Source of the DNA: Pseudoxanthomonas sacheonensis
GTDB taxonomy: Bacteria; Pseudomonadota; Gammaproteobacteria; Xanthomonadales; Xanthomonadaceae
Assembly: GCF_010093305.1 (NCBI RefSeq)
Contig: NZ_PDWS01000016.1
Coordinates: 1-64,000 of the forward strand
Direction: 5' to 3'
Length of the DNA stretch: 64,000 nucleotides
The notes below the pieces were generated by a model. That model ran no database searches, was not told the origin of the DNA, and saw only the letters and a program-made list of their open reading frames with translations. The translations under genes were made by a program, and so were the position numbers. This document shows positions 51,355-60,886 of this stretch, one piece after another; the first letter of the stretch is position 1, and each line of letters opens with the position of its first letter.

Positions 51355-54162
51355 TTACAGCTTGTAGCGGAAGCCCAGCATGTACTGGCGGCCATACTCT
51401 GTGTATTCCTCGGGGAAGAACAGCCCAAGCTGGTGCGAATCGCTGACTTCGGTGCGGAATGGCTCGTTGTTCAAATTGTTGACCTGGAACATCAATGACA
51501 AACCACCCAGCTTGCTGGATTCGGGGAAGTCGTAGCTCACCTGCAGATCGACCGTGCGTTCGTTCAACGTGTAACGATAGCTGCGCTGGCCAAAGATATA
51601 GCTGTACTCGCCACGGTAAGGGTCGCGGAAGCGCTGGCTCACGCGCGCCGAGAATCCGTTCTTCTCGTAATAAAGCGTGGCATTGGCGACGATCTTCGAC
51701 AGGCCGGGGAATGTATCGGTACCACTACCCTGGTCTGGACCGTCGGGGTCGATCGACGACTCGGTGTAGGACGCATTGAGCAACAGGCCAAACCCGTCCA
51801 GCACCGGATGCAGAAGATCGCCACTCAGCGCACTGCCGAACTCCACGCCGCGCATGTAGCCGCCCGTGCCATTGGCCGGGCTGGAGAACGTGCCCCAGTC
51901 GGAGTCCGGCGGTACGGGCCCTTCGTAATCGTAACCCGCGAAATTCCAGGGGATGGTCCGGGTGTAGATGTACGAATCCAGGTCCTTGTAGAACACTGCC
52001 ACAGCCACGTAACTCGAATTGGATTCGCCGAAGTACTTCTCGACCGACAGATCCACGGCATTGGCGCGGTAAGGCTCGAGCTCCGGATTCCCACCGCTGC
52101 CGGTCCATTCGCCCCTGCCATCGGTAACAGCCACCCCGACGCTGCCATACGCACCCATGTCATTGATGCGCGGGCGCATCAGTTCACGGGCAGCACCGAA
52201 GCGCACATTCCAACCGTTGCCGAAATCGGCCACAAGATTCAGGCTGGGCAGGATATCGCCATACGAAGCACCTCCCGTTCCCGCCACGAGCACATTTTCG
52301 TTCTCATGCTGTTCGATGACTACGCCACTCGATGCCTGTTCGGTACGGATGTATTGCACGCCCACATTGCCACGCAGGCGTACAGAATCGGTCAGATCCA
52401 TGTCGAGGTTGGCCTTCGCGTAGAACGTGCGGATCTCTTCCTCGATACTCTGGTCCTTCTGCAGGTCGTCGTTGCTCTCGCTCAGATACACGTTGTAGTA
52501 CCGGCCGAGCAGCTCGCGCGGGTCGAAACTGATTACGTTGCCCATACCAGCGAAGCCGAGATCGGTGGGCGTGGACAGCAAAGAGGGATCGATCAGGGTC
52601 GGCACACGGCCCGGCAGATCGGCGAAGTAGACCTGAGCGCTCTTGTCCTTGGTGCGTTTGCTGAAGTTGAAGCCCACGTCGTAGCTGCGCAGGAAATCCG
52701 AAGATTCCACCAGACGGTTCAGATCCACGCGGAACGACTTGAGCGTATCCTTCTGCTGCGAATCCTCCATGCGTCCGTCATGACCCCACATCTGCGGGTC
52801 GCTCAGATAGACCGAATTCGGATCGGACAAATCGGGCAGAGCGTAGTTGGCGTAGCCTGCCGTCAACGGAATTTCGAAATCCACATCCAGCCCACCCAGC
52901 ATGCCGGCATAGGTCTCCAGCACGGATTGGTCGCGCTCTGCGCGCGAATAGCTGGCATCGGCGGTCAGCGTGTACACGTCCCACTTGAACTCGTTGTTCC
53001 AGCCAATGGCGGACAGTTTGTCTTCACGCTGGTTGTCGTCGTTGCGCACCACCGGCTGTATGCCGCTCAGCGTGCCGCTGGTGACCACCGGTACGCCGTG
53101 ATACAGCGTCGTATTGGCGGCGGTATAGGTCACCGCACCGCCGTTCCACCATGGATCGTTGGTCCACATCGCACCGCGCATCCACTCCTGTTGTTCGAAC
53201 TTGGAGTGGTACATGTCCAGTACGCTGTGCCAGGTGTCGTTGGGCTTGAATTCCAGCACCGCCATGACGCCATCGCGGGTCATGTCTCTGGATTTCACCC
53301 AGCCTTCGGCGCCCTGCAGGGCGATCGCATCGGCGGGCTTGGCGCCTTGGGGCGTACCCCATAAGTCGGTGTTGGCCCACCACCACGATTTGTAGTGCTT
53401 TTCCTGGAACGGCGAGCTCAGGCGTGCGACGCCGACGGCGATGCCAATGGTGTCATCGGCGAATTGATCCACGTAGGAAGCCGAGAGCCGATAGCCTTTG
53501 TCCTTGCCCCCTGCCGTCAGGTCGCCGAGCGAGTTGTACTCGCCCTGGCCACCGAACACGATGCGACGCTCGCCGAAGTCCAGCGGACGGATGGTCTGCA
53601 TGTCGACCGTCCCCGAGAGACCTTGCCCCACCAGCGAAGCATCGGGCGTCTTGTAGACGACGACGGCGTTGATCAGTTCGGCTGGATACTGGTCGAACTC
53701 GACACCGCGGCTATCGCCGGTGCTGACCTGTTCGCGGCCGTTGAGCAGGGTGCCGGCAAATTGCTCGGACATGCCGCGGATATGGATGACCTGCCCGCGC
53801 CCGTCTACGCGCTGCATGGTCAGGCCCGGCAGACGCGAGATCGAGTCGGCAATGCTGATGTCGGGCAGCTTGCCGATGTCTTCGGCGGAGATCGCCTCCA
53901 CGATCGAACTCGATTCGTTTTTTACTTCCACCGACTTGGCAATACTCTGCCGGATGCCGGTCACCACCACCGCGTCGAGCGTATTGACGTCCTGCTCCTG
54001 CGCAGAGCTCTCGGTGGCCGTCGTCGCCGCCTGCTGTTCCTGTGCCTGCGCCCATTGCGCAGCGAACAGTCCCAGACAACAGGCGGTAACCAGGATTCGT
54101 TTGCGCGGTCCTGCTTGGCGCACGCTGGAAGTCGTCGTCGTATTTTCTCTTGCAAGAATCAT
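51355..54162 (-). CDS. TonB-dependent receptor for a carbohydrate-type ligand
   Basis: A 935-residue outer-membrane importer. Long N-region and signal ending at AQWAQAQ, a TonB-box-like region (TLDAVVVTGIRQSIAKSVEV), plug domain (EDIGKLPDISIADSISRLPG, GMSEQFAGTLLNGREQ), and a 22-strand barrel with Tyr/Trp-rich strands to the C-terminus. The chain ends ...MLGFRYKL, with Leu where Phe is usual. The plug opening is of the type found in Xanthomonas sugar-uptake (CUT) loci. It is divergent from a GH30 glycosidase and shares its operator region. Confidence 0.93.
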   Translation of the reverse strand: MILARENTTTTSSVRQAGPRKRILVTACCLGLFAAQWAQAQEQQAATTATESSAQEQDVNTLDAVVVTGIRQSIAKSVEVKNESSSIVEAISAEDIGKLPDISIADSISRLPGLTMQRVDGRGQVIHIRGMSEQFAGTLLNGREQVSTGDSRGVEFDQYPAELINAVVVYKTPDASLVGQGLSGTVDMQTIRPLDFGERRIVFGGQGEYNSLGDLTAGGKDKGYRLSASYVDQFADDTIGIAVGVARLSSPFQEKHYKSWWWANTDLWGTPQGAKPADAIALQGAEGWVKSRDMTRDGVMAVLEFKPNDTWHSVLDMYHSKFEQQEWMRGAMWTNDPWWNGGAVTYTAANTTLYHGVPVVTSGTLSGIQPVVRNDDNQREDKLSAIGWNNEFKWDVYTLTADASYSRAERDQSVLETYAGMLGGLDVDFEIPLTAGYANYALPDLSDPNSVYLSDPQMWGHDGRMEDSQQKDTLKSFRVDLNRLVESSDFLRSYDVGFNFSKRTKDKSAQVYFADLPGRVPTLIDPSLLSTPTDLGFAGMGNVISFDPRELLGRYYNVYLSESNDDLQKDQSIEEEIRTFYAKANLDMDLTDSVRLRGNVGVQYIRTEQASSGVVIEQHENENVLVAGTGGASYGDILPSLNLVADFGNGWNVRFGAARELMRPRINDMGAYGSVGVAVTDGRGEWTGSGGNPELEPYRANAVDLSVEKYFGESNSSYVAVAVFYKDLDSYIYTRTIPWNFAGYDYEGPVPPDSDWGTFSSPANGTGGYMRGVEFGSALSGDLLHPVLDGFGLLLNASYTESSIDPDGPDQGSGTDTFPGLSKIVANATLYYEKNGFSARVSQRFRDPYRGEYSYIFGQRSYRYTLNERTVDLQVSYDFPESSKLGGLSLMFQVNNLNNEPFRTEVSDSHQLGLFFPEEYTEYGRQYMLGFRYKL

Positions 54163-54182
54163 CAGGCCTCTCCCGCCATAGT

Positions 54183-54196
54183 TGACAGCGCTGTCA
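54183..54196. promoter_or_regulatory. LacI-type operator overlapping the receptor promoter
   Basis: A perfect 14-bp palindrome TGACAGCGCTGTCA centred on CG, the pattern of LacI-family sites. It covers the -10 and the start side of the candidate receptor promoter, a repressing position. The LacI regulator encoded at 55967 is the obvious ligand. Confidence 0.7.
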
Positions 54197-54221
54197 TATA
54201 ATCGCCGGACGCGCTTGTCAA
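54193..54221 (-). promoter_or_regulatory. Candidate sigma-70 promoter of the TonB receptor gene
   Basis: On the minus strand TTGACA (54221-54216) is separated by 17 nt from TATGAC (54198-54193), a good -35/-10 pair about 30 nt upstream of the ATG. The operator palindrome overlaps the -10. Confidence 0.55.
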
Positions 54222-54284
54222 CAATCGGTTAAGTATGGTGCGGCGTATTGCTCGCAGACCTCGCGACAGCGGACGCTTCGATAG

Positions 54285-54298
54285 TGATAGCGCTATCT
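54285..54298. promoter_or_regulatory. Second LacI-type palindrome in the divergent region
   Basis: TGATAGCGCTATCT, with a perfect 12-bp core GATAGCGCTATC (54286-54297), has the same CG centre and half-site spacing as the site at 54183. It lies about 100 nt away, suitable for looping. Confidence 0.6.
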
Positions 54299-54331
54299 AT
54301 TCGTTGCGATGCACCATGCACGCGCGCGCAC

Positions 54332-54345
54332 ATGTAACGTTACAT
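54332..54345. promoter_or_regulatory. Third LacI-type palindrome, in the GH30 leader
   Basis: A perfect 14-bp palindrome ATGTAACGTTACAT, again CG-centred but with different half-sites, ends 22 nt before the GH30 ATG. It may be bound by a different LacI-family protein (TGTAACGTTACA is common for sugar repressors) or by the same one with lower affinity. Confidence 0.55.
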
Positions 54346-54367
54346 AACGCATCACGCGGGAGAATCG

Positions 54368-55861
54368 ATGAACGTTTCGCACCGTAGCCGCAATACAAGA
54401 TCCGGGCCGGTTTTGTTGCTCCTTTCGCTGGCGCTGATCAATGCCGCCTGCGCCAGCCAACCCCGACTTCCGGATGCCGACATCCCAGGCAATGCCGCGG
54501 AAGTTCAAGCCTGGGTCACCACTTCCGACCATCGCTGGGCGCTGCGGCCCGTGGAAGTGCGTGCGGAACATGTGGAATCGGCGGACGCGCCGGCCGAGAT
54601 CGAAGTGGATACCGGCAAGCGGTACCAGCGCATGCTCGGCTTCGGCGCCTCCATCACCGATTCTTCCGCCTGGCTGATCCAGCACAAGATGAGTTCTGCC
54701 CAGCGAGCAGCACTACTGCAGGAACTGTTCGGACGCTCGGCGGACGGCATCGGCCTGGAGTTCACCCGCCTGACCATCGGCGCATCGGATTTCTCGCGGC
54801 ACCACTACAGCCTGGACGATCCTCCCGACGGAAAGCCCGATCCGCAGCTGCGGCATTTCAGCATCGCCCCCAATCTGTCCGATGTGGTGCCGGTGACGCG
54901 CCAGGCCCTTGCAGTCAATCCGCGACTGCAGGTGATGGCCTCGCCATGGAGCGCGCCGGCCTGGATGAAGGACAGCGGCAGCCTTATCAAAGGCACTCTT
55001 CGTCCCGAGTACTACGACGCCTTCGCGCGTTACCTGCTCGAATACGTCGACGCCTACGCGGCAGAGGGCATTCCCGTCTTCGCCCTGACGGTACAGAACG
55101 AACCCGATTTCGAGCCTGCCGATTATCCGGGCATGCGTCTGAATGCGCCGGCGCGTGCGCGACTAATTGGCGACCACTTGGGGCCATTGATCGCCGCACG
55201 CGGCAAGGGTCCTTCGATCTTCGACTGGGACCACAACTGGGACAAGCCTCAGGAGCCGGCCGCCGTATTGTCCGATCGCGCCGCAGGCCCTTACGTTGCC
55301 GCAGTGGCATGGCATTGCTATGGCGGCGATCCGGCCGCGCAGTCCGCCGTGCATGCGGCGTTCCCGGACAAGGACGTCTACATGACCGAATGTTCCGACG
55401 GCACCTGGGAACCGGTGCGCAGCGGCGGCCTGCCTTTGCAGGCGAAGCAGCTGATCGTGCAAGCCACTCGCGACTGGGCCCGCGGCGTATTGTTCTGGAA
55501 CCTGGCCCTGGACGAACGCGGCGGTCCGCACGCGGGCGGCTGCGATACCTGCATCGGAGTAGTGACCATCGATTCGGCGACCGGCCGTGTCAGCCGCAAC
55601 AACGGTTATTACGCGCTCGCCCACGCCAGCCGCTTCGTACGCCGCGATGCCTATCGCATCGCTTCCACCGCCACCAGCGATGGCCTGGACAATGTCGCCT
55701 TCCAGAACACCGACGATGGATCGGTCGTGCTGATCGTCACCAACACCAACGCCAGGGAGCGCAGTTTTTCCGTGCGCCAACAGGACCGGCGCTTCGGCTA
55801 CACGCTTCCGGCCAAGAGCATCGCCACCTTCCGCTGGCCTGGCTCCATTGGCCGGCCATGA
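54368..55861 (+). CDS. GH30-family glycosidase (glucosylceramidase / beta-1,6-glucanase-like)
   Basis: A 497-residue exported glycoside hydrolase. Signal segment GPVLLLLSLALINAAC looks like a lipobox (NAAC). The GH30 start YQRMLGFGASITDSSAWLI, FTRLTIGASDFSRHHYS and SPWSAPAWMKDSGSL are clear. The acid/base is Glu245 in TVQNEPDF and the nucleophile Glu341 in VYMTECSDGTW. A C-terminal beta-sandwich (VAFQNTDDGSVVLIVTN) completes the fold. It removes glucosyl or related units from beta-glucans or glycosides for import by the divergent receptor. The ATG at 54368 follows GGGAGAATCG. Confidence 0.93.
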   Translation: MNVSHRSRNTRSGPVLLLLSLALINAACASQPRLPDADIPGNAAEVQAWVTTSDHRWALRPVEVRAEHVESADAPAEIEVDTGKRYQRMLGFGASITDSSAWLIQHKMSSAQRAALLQELFGRSADGIGLEFTRLTIGASDFSRHHYSLDDPPDGKPDPQLRHFSIAPNLSDVVPVTRQALAVNPRLQVMASPWSAPAWMKDSGSLIKGTLRPEYYDAFARYLLEYVDAYAAEGIPVFALTVQNEPDFEPADYPGMRLNAPARARLIGDHLGPLIAARGKGPSIFDWDHNWDKPQEPAAVLSDRAAGPYVAAVAWHCYGGDPAAQSAVHAAFPDKDVYMTECSDGTWEPVRSGGLPLQAKQLIVQATRDWARGVLFWNLALDERGGPHAGGCDTCIGVVTIDSATGRVSRNNGYYALAHASRFVRRDAYRIASTATSDGLDNVAFQNTDDGSVVLIVTNTNARERSFSVRQQDRRFGYTLPAKSIATFRWPGSIGRP

Positions 55862-55966
55862 GCGCAAGCGAGCGCGGATATCCCCAAGCGCTCCTTCCGC
55901 TGGCAGAATCGCTTGACCCGAGCCGGCCGTCCAGGGACTGGTTTACTTAAGGAGAGGGGCCAGGAA

Positions 55967-56995
55967 ATGCGTAGTCGTATCGAGGATGTGGCCGCCGCCG
56001 CCGGCGTGTCGATGAAAACGGTCTCGCGGGTACTCAATCACGAACCCAATGTGCGCGAGGAAACGCGCGATCGCGTCATGCGCGCGGTCGAGCAGTTGCA
56101 GTACAAGCCCAATCTTTCCGCCCGCAGCCTGGCCGGGCAGCGCTCCTACATGGTGGCGCTGGTCTACAACAATCCCTCGCGCAATTACCTGATGGAGATC
56201 CAAAGCGGCATGCTGGAAGCCTGCCGCGCCAACCATTACAACCTGGTCCTGGCCCCCGTGGGTTCGGGCAAGCAACGCATTGCGGACGACATCAAGGGGT
56301 TCTTCGAGTACTTCGATCCCGACGGCGTGGTGCTGATTCCTCCGCTGACCGACGACAAGGTCGTGTTGGAATACCTGGAACAGCACCAAGTGCCGTTCGC
56401 CTGCATCGCACCGCGCAACCCGCAGTCGCGCATCGGCGTGATGATGGAGGAAACCGCCGCGGTGCTGGAGCTCATGGCCGGGCTGGTCGCGCTTGGGCAC
56501 AAGCGCATCGGCCACATCAAGGGCCCTCGCGCGCATGGCGCCTGCCAGTGGCGCTACGCCGGGTATCGCGAAGCCTTGCGCAAAGCCGGCATCGCCTACG
56601 ACGCGCAACTGGTGACACAGGGCGAATTCTCCTTCGAATCCGGAATCGACGGAGCCAACCGGCTGCTCGATCTGGCCGATCCGCCCACGGCGATTTTCGC
56701 CGCCAACGACGACATGGCGGCCGGCGTGATCCGGGCGGCCGGCGAGCGCGGTCTTGCGGTGCCGCGCGATCTGTCGGTCTGCGGTTTCGACGACACGCCC
56801 ATCGCGCGCCACATCTATCCTGCCCTGACCACGGTGCGCCAGCCGACCGCGGAAATGGGCCGGCTTGCGACTCTGCAGTTGCTGGAGCGGATCCGCGCGC
56901 CGGATGCCGGCCGCATGGTCCACGTCGAACACACCTTGCTGTTCCGCGAATCGACCAGGCCGCCGAAGCAACCCGCGCCGGTTCCTGTAGGCTGA
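55967..56995 (+). CDS. LacI-family transcriptional regulator of the glycan locus
   Basis: A 342-residue regulator: N-terminal HTH ([20 protein letters not shown], hinge [13 protein letters not shown]) followed by a periplasmic-binding-protein-like sensor ([60 protein letters not shown]). The HTH recognition helix ([10 protein letters not shown]) is standard. It probably represses the receptor and GH30 genes through the CG-centred palindromes upstream and is released by a sugar. The ATG at 55967 is used because the family starts near RIEDVA. Confidence 0.94.
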   Translation: MRSRIEDVAAAAGVSMKTVSRVLNHEPNVREETRDRVMRAVEQLQYKPNLSARSLAGQRSYMVALVYNNPSRNYLMEIQSGMLEACRANHYNLVLAPVGSGKQRIADDIKGFFEYFDPDGVVLIPPLTDDKVVLEYLEQHQVPFACIAPRNPQSRIGVMMEETAAVLELMAGLVALGHKRIGHIKGPRAHGACQWRYAGYREALRKAGIAYDAQLVTQGEFSFESGIDGANRLLDLADPPTAIFAANDDMAAGVIRAAGERGLAVPRDLSVCGFDDTPIARHIYPALTTVRQPTAEMGRLATLQLLERIRAPDAGRMVHVEHTLLFRESTRPPKQPAPVPVG

Positions 56996-56999
56996 GCCC

Positions 57000-58244
57000 A
57001 TGCACGCGATTATTGCCGCCGCCGCCGACGCGCTGATCTTCATCCTGCTTGCCTGGACGCTATGGCGTTTGCTCGGCCGCTCGATACCGATAGCGGTAGT
57101 CCCGATCATCATCGGACTGGTATTGGCGGCCACCGGATGGTTGCCGGCCACGCTGGGCGTGCCGTCGGTGATCGGCGACAAGATCGGCTGGCTCGGCGTG
57201 CTGCTGCTGGCCTTCACCGCCGGTCTGGAAACGCGCCAGTCCGCCCATGTGGATTCCACTCCTGGCCTACAGCCCGCGTCCCGAAGTTCGGCATTCCGGT
57301 TCGTCGCCAGCGCGGCGCTCGCATTGCTGTTGCCCTTCGTGGTCGGCGCACTGGCCGCATACCACTACTTCTCGGTGTTGCCGAACTGGGCGGCGCCCAA
57401 CGGCGACCGCACGCTGGGCGCGATCGCCATCGGCCTGTGCATTGCGGTCAGCGCTTTGCCGGTGCTGATCGGCATCGTTCGCGAACTGGGGCCGCTGCAT
57501 CGCCCCCTGACTCAGCTGGCCGTGCGCATCGCGGTGATCGACGATGCGGTGCTGTGGATCGGGCTGGCTTTGTTGCTGCTGGTGGCCGATGGCGATGCCG
57601 GCATAGCGGGTAGCTCGCCGCTGCAGCTGATGGCGCTTGCGGTGCCGGTGGCGATGGCGGCGCTGGGCACGGTAAGCCGCCGCAATGATTTCGTGCCGCC
57701 GGCCTGGGCGATCTGGCTGGCGCTGCCGCTTTATCTGATCGCCGGTTCCTGGGCCAGTTCGCATCTCGGCCTGCATGCCTTGCTCGGCGCGTATTTCGCC
57801 GGTGCGATGCTGCCGCCGGCATGGACGCGGAATTTGCCTGTGGAACGCATGGGCAGGTTCGCGCTGCTCGCCTTGGCGCCGCTGTTCTTCGGCCACAGCG
57901 GTCTGAAGATCGACGGCGACGCCTTGGGCTGGGCCTCCCTGCAGGCATCGCTCGCATTGCTGGCGGTATCGGTGGTCGCCAAACTCGCGGCGGCGCTGAT
58001 CTGTCCACCGGCATCCGCTTTGTCGCGGCGGGAAGCATTGGCCATCGGCGCACTGCTCCAATGCAAGGGACTGATGGAGATCGTGGCCGCCACTATCCTG
58101 CGCGACAAAGGATTGCTCTCCGAGCACGCCTTCGCGGCCCTGGTCACGCTGGCCGTGCTGTCCACCCTGCTCACCGGTCCGTTTTTCCGTTTCATCCTGG
58201 GACGCAGGGCCGGGCAAGCGCAGTCCGGCAGTCAGCCCGTATGA
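57000..58244 (+). CDS. CPA2-type cation:proton antiporter
   Basis: A 414-residue polytopic protein with about 12 membrane segments, starting in the first (ADALIFILLAWTLWRLLG). The ion-binding region VRIAVIDDAVLWIGLALLLL has the adjacent Asp-Asp of the CPA2 (Kef/NapA-like) group. There is no C-terminal RCK/TrkA-N domain, so it is a stripped NhaA/NapA-like exchanger rather than KefB/C. It begins four bases after the LacI stop and may be co-transcribed by chance. Confidence 0.88.
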   Translation: MHAIIAAAADALIFILLAWTLWRLLGRSIPIAVVPIIIGLVLAATGWLPATLGVPSVIGDKIGWLGVLLLAFTAGLETRQSAHVDSTPGLQPASRSSAFRFVASAALALLLPFVVGALAAYHYFSVLPNWAAPNGDRTLGAIAIGLCIAVSALPVLIGIVRELGPLHRPLTQLAVRIAVIDDAVLWIGLALLLLVADGDAGIAGSSPLQLMALAVPVAMAALGTVSRRNDFVPPAWAIWLALPLYLIAGSWASSHLGLHALLGAYFAGAMLPPAWTRNLPVERMGRFALLALAPLFFGHSGLKIDGDALGWASLQASLALLAVSVVAKLAAALICPPASALSRREALAIGALLQCKGLMEIVAATILRDKGLLSEHAFAALVTLAVLSTLLTGPFFRFILGRRAGQAQSGSQPV

Positions 58245-58329
58245 AGTCGTGGCGGAGTCAAAATTCCGTGAAGGGAATCGTCCGGACCCGCGTCTAATAT
58301 CTGCTCTCCTCAAATGCCCGGGAGCGCCC

Positions 58330-58758
58330 ATGGAAACGCAGGAACTGCATCGCGGACGGCTGATCGACCATATCCAACTGGTAGTGAAGGATCTTGCGGC
58401 AAGCCGCAAGTTCTACGAGGCCGTATTCGCGGAACTCAACATCCCCATGGGCGGCTCGGGCGAGGATTTCTTCTGGGCCGACGAGTTGTTCATTTCCACA
58501 CCGGACAGCGAAGCGGCGCAGGGCGAACTGTCCGGCCGCCATCACCTGGCCTTCCAAGCCAAGGACAGGGCCATGGTCGAGGCGTTCCATCGGGCCGCAT
58601 TGAAGAACGGTGGCCGCGACAACGGCGCGCCGGGCCTGCGCCCTTACCATCCGGGCTACTACGGCGCCTTCGTGCTGGATCCGGACGGCAACAACATAGA
58701 AGCCGTGTATCACGGCGAAGCGCAACGAAGCGCACCTTCGGTAAAAGTGACATTCTAG
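58330..58758 (+). CDS. VOC-family glyoxalase-like protein
   Basis: A 142-residue two-module VOC enzyme: LIDHIQLVVKDLAASRKFYE at the N-terminus, HHLAFQAKDRAMVEAFHRAA, and FVLDPDGNNIEAVYH with the metal-ligand Glu of the C-terminal module. GGGAG six bases upstream of ATG 58330 marks the start. Substrate unknown; it looks more like a canonical metal-dependent VOC enzyme than the gene at 12037. Confidence 0.85.
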   Translation: METQELHRGRLIDHIQLVVKDLAASRKFYEAVFAELNIPMGGSGEDFFWADELFISTPDSEAAQGELSGRHHLAFQAKDRAMVEAFHRAALKNGGRDNGAPGLRPYHPGYYGAFVLDPDGNNIEAVYHGEAQRSAPSVKVTF

Positions 58759-58886
58759 AGACAAAGCGCATCGTCCACTGCGCTGTCTGTCCAGCAGACC
58801 AGCGAGGCTGCGCGTGCATTGCGCCCGTTTATCCTGACGGCGCGTGTACTAAACTCCCGCCGATCCCCGCCGCCCCGGTTGCCCGC

Positions 58887-59780
58887 ATGTCTCTTTTCTT
58901 TCGCGCTTCGCATGCACCCCGCGATATCGCCGGCAACCGGTTCGGGTTGCGCTTGCTGATGTGCCTGTCGGTCTGGTTGCTGGCCTGCGCGCCGGCGATG
59001 GCGCAGCCGCTTCGGGTGATGACTTTCAATGTGCGTCTGCTGACCGACAGCGATGGCGCCAACCGCTGGGAGGCCAGGCGCGCATTGATGGCGAAGACGA
59101 TAGCGCGCGAGGATCCGGACCTCATCGGCACCCAGGAGCTTTTCCAGCGCCAGGGCGACGAACTGGTGGCGCAGTTGCCGCAGTACGCGTGGTTCGGCCA
59201 AGGTCGCCGTGGCGGCAGCGGGGATGAGCACATGGGCGTGTTCTATCGCAAGGATCGTCTGCGCATGCTGACGACCGGCGATTTCTGGCTGTCCGATACG
59301 CCCGAAACGGTGGGCAGCATCAGCTGGGGAAACCTGTACCCGCGCATGGTGACCTGGGCGCGCTTCCAGCGCATCGCCGATGGCGCGACCTTCGTCCTCT
59401 ACAACACCCATCTGCCCTACCGCGAGGAAGACGAGCCCGCCCGCGAACGCGGCGCGGCGCTCATTCTTGCGCGCTTGCGGCAACTGTCCGCCGATGAGCC
59501 GATCATTCTCACCGGCGACTTCAACACCGCGCCGGACAGTGCCACGCATTCCTTGCTGACCACTGCGCTCACCGACGCCTGGACGGCGGCGCCGCGGCGT
59601 CACGGCCCACCGGGCACCTTCCACAACTTCACCGGCAAACCCGACCAGCGCATCGACTGGATCCTGTTCCGCGGACTGCAGGCCAAGTCGGCCAGAACCG
59701 TAACCGCCCATCGCCGCGGCCGCTATCCCTCGGATCATTTTCCGGTGGTGGTGGACTTCGAACTCGCCGCCGGGAAGTAG
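58887..59780 (+). CDS. Exported endonuclease/exonuclease/phosphatase-family hydrolase
   Basis: A 297-residue protein with a long N-region and signal LRLLMCLSVWLLACAPAMAQ, then the EEP core: LRVMTFNVRLLTDSDGANRW, IGTQELFQRQGDEL, FVLYNTHLPYREEDEPARER, ILTGDFNTAPDSATH and SDHFPVVVDFEL. All catalytic motifs (Asn, Glu, Asp-Asn, Asp-His) are present. It could be a DNase, phosphatase or sphingomyelinase-like phosphodiesterase; the NTHLPYREE motif is frequent in the last two. Monocistronic. Confidence 0.87.
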   Translation: MSLFFRASHAPRDIAGNRFGLRLLMCLSVWLLACAPAMAQPLRVMTFNVRLLTDSDGANRWEARRALMAKTIAREDPDLIGTQELFQRQGDELVAQLPQYAWFGQGRRGGSGDEHMGVFYRKDRLRMLTTGDFWLSDTPETVGSISWGNLYPRMVTWARFQRIADGATFVLYNTHLPYREEDEPARERGAALILARLRQLSADEPIILTGDFNTAPDSATHSLLTTALTDAWTAAPRRHGPPGTFHNFTGKPDQRIDWILFRGLQAKSARTVTAHRRGRYPSDHFPVVVDFELAAGK

Positions 59781-59838
59781 ATCGCACGAACACGAAGCCG
59801 GCGTCGCCCATGTCGCCTGTGCGACCGACGACCGGACT

Positions 59839-60276
59839 TCAGTTACGCATCAGGCCAGGCGGGTCGTCGGCCAGGGACGTCGAGGCGGGATGCGACCAAA
59901 CCAGTGCGGCTTTCGTTCCCCGGTCCATCGGCTCGGGGCATTTGCCGTCGCCTCTTCCGGTGAAGCCGCCCGAAGGATTGCAGATTTCGGTTCCCTCGGC
60001 GCTGAACAACGGGTTGTATTGGTCGCAGCATGGGGAAAGCAGGTAGAAGGCTGGTTTCCCGTCATGGGTGATCCTCCAGATACCGAGCGGAGCGCGATCG
60101 GCAGGCAGCGCTTCGAACTGGCCGATCTTCGCGCGAAGCCATCCGGGCAGCGATGCGGACGACGGCTCGGGCGGCGACGATGCGCGCGGTTCGCCTTCGG
60201 CGCAGGATCCGCACAGCACGACCAGAAACACAACCGTGGTCAGAGCAAAGCGAGCGGCGCGGTTCTTTGATTCCAT
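59839..60276 (-). CDS. DUF6970-like lipoprotein
   Basis: A 145-residue protein with a signal ending in a lipobox-like CGSC. The conserved block PGWLRAKIGQFEALPADR, FYLLSPCCDQYNPLF and ICNPSGGFTGRGDGKCPEP is what I recall for the DUF6970 family, a Cys-rich small envelope domain. GGGGAG precedes ATG 60276. Function unknown. Confidence 0.75.
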   Translation of the reverse strand: MESKNRAARFALTTVVFLVVLCGSCAEGEPRASSPPEPSSASLPGWLRAKIGQFEALPADRAPLGIWRITHDGKPAFYLLSPCCDQYNPLFSAEGTEICNPSGGFTGRGDGKCPEPMDRGTKAALVWSHPASTSLADDPPGLMRN

Positions 60277-60342
60277 ATGTCTCCCCAGAAGAATAAAACA
60301 GTGCCGAGCATGGACCATGCAATCGGGCACCATGGAATCGGA

Positions 60343-60366
60343 TAGGGCGGGCTCCAGCCCGCCCTA
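60343..60366. repeat. Single hairpin of the GTAGGGCGGGC repeat family
   Basis: TAGGGCGGGCT and AGCCCGCCCTA form a perfect 11-bp stem with a two-base loop. It is a lone half of the family seen as a pair at 11964-12028. Confidence 0.7.
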
Positions 60367-60411
60367 CGTCCAACCCATCTACGCCGGCCGCATGGCTTCA
60401 GCCCCGGACAC

Positions 60412-60771
60412 TCAACGGTAGACGCGCTCGCATCGACGCTCGACTACGCGGTCGCCCTTCTTCTCCTGGGCGTCACCCTGCACTTTGCGTCCGATCAGAC
60501 CGCCGGCCACCGCACCGCCGACCGTGGCGACTTTCTTGCCGTTGCCTTTGCCGACCTGATTGCCGAGCAGACCACCCACCACCGCGCCGGTGGCGGTACC
60601 CAGGATGCGGTTGGAATCCTTGCTGCTGCGCTGGACTTCGACGTTTTTGCACACCACCTTGCTGCCGTCGTTGAAACGGCGGCCTTCGTCCTGCGGACCG
60701 TATTGCTGGGCGAACGCGTTGGCCGAAAGCAGCATGGCGCCAGCCAGCAGAATCGTACGTATCGTCTTCAT
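60412..60771 (-). CDS. Glycine-zipper outer-membrane protein (SlyB-like)
   Basis: A 119-residue exported protein: signal MKTIRTILLAGAMLLSANAF, a short Cys-containing stretch (VVCKNVEVQRSSKDSNR) and a 2TM glycine zipper (GTATGAVVGGLLGNQVGKGN, TVGGAVAGGLIGRKVQGD). Such proteins sit in the outer membrane and take part in envelope stress. The final RRCERVYR gives a second Cys that could pair with the first. Confidence 0.85.
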   Translation of the reverse strand: MKTIRTILLAGAMLLSANAFAQQYGPQDEGRRFNDGSKVVCKNVEVQRSSKDSNRILGTATGAVVGGLLGNQVGKGNGKKVATVGGAVAGGLIGRKVQGDAQEKKGDRVVERRCERVYR

Positions 60772-60886
60772 GTCCCGACCTCATCACTCGTGTACGAAAC
60801 GGCATTGTTCGCCCGCAATCGACAACAACGCGTGAAAAAACGGTTCTCGCGCCACCGGCGAAGGCAATGGTTCAGCCGGCGTCCGC

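Noticed and set aside
54182-54202. Plus-strand promoter TTGACA...TATAAT in the GH30 upstream region
   Set aside because: The spacing is only 9 nt, far from the 16-18 needed; TTGACA here is part of the operator.
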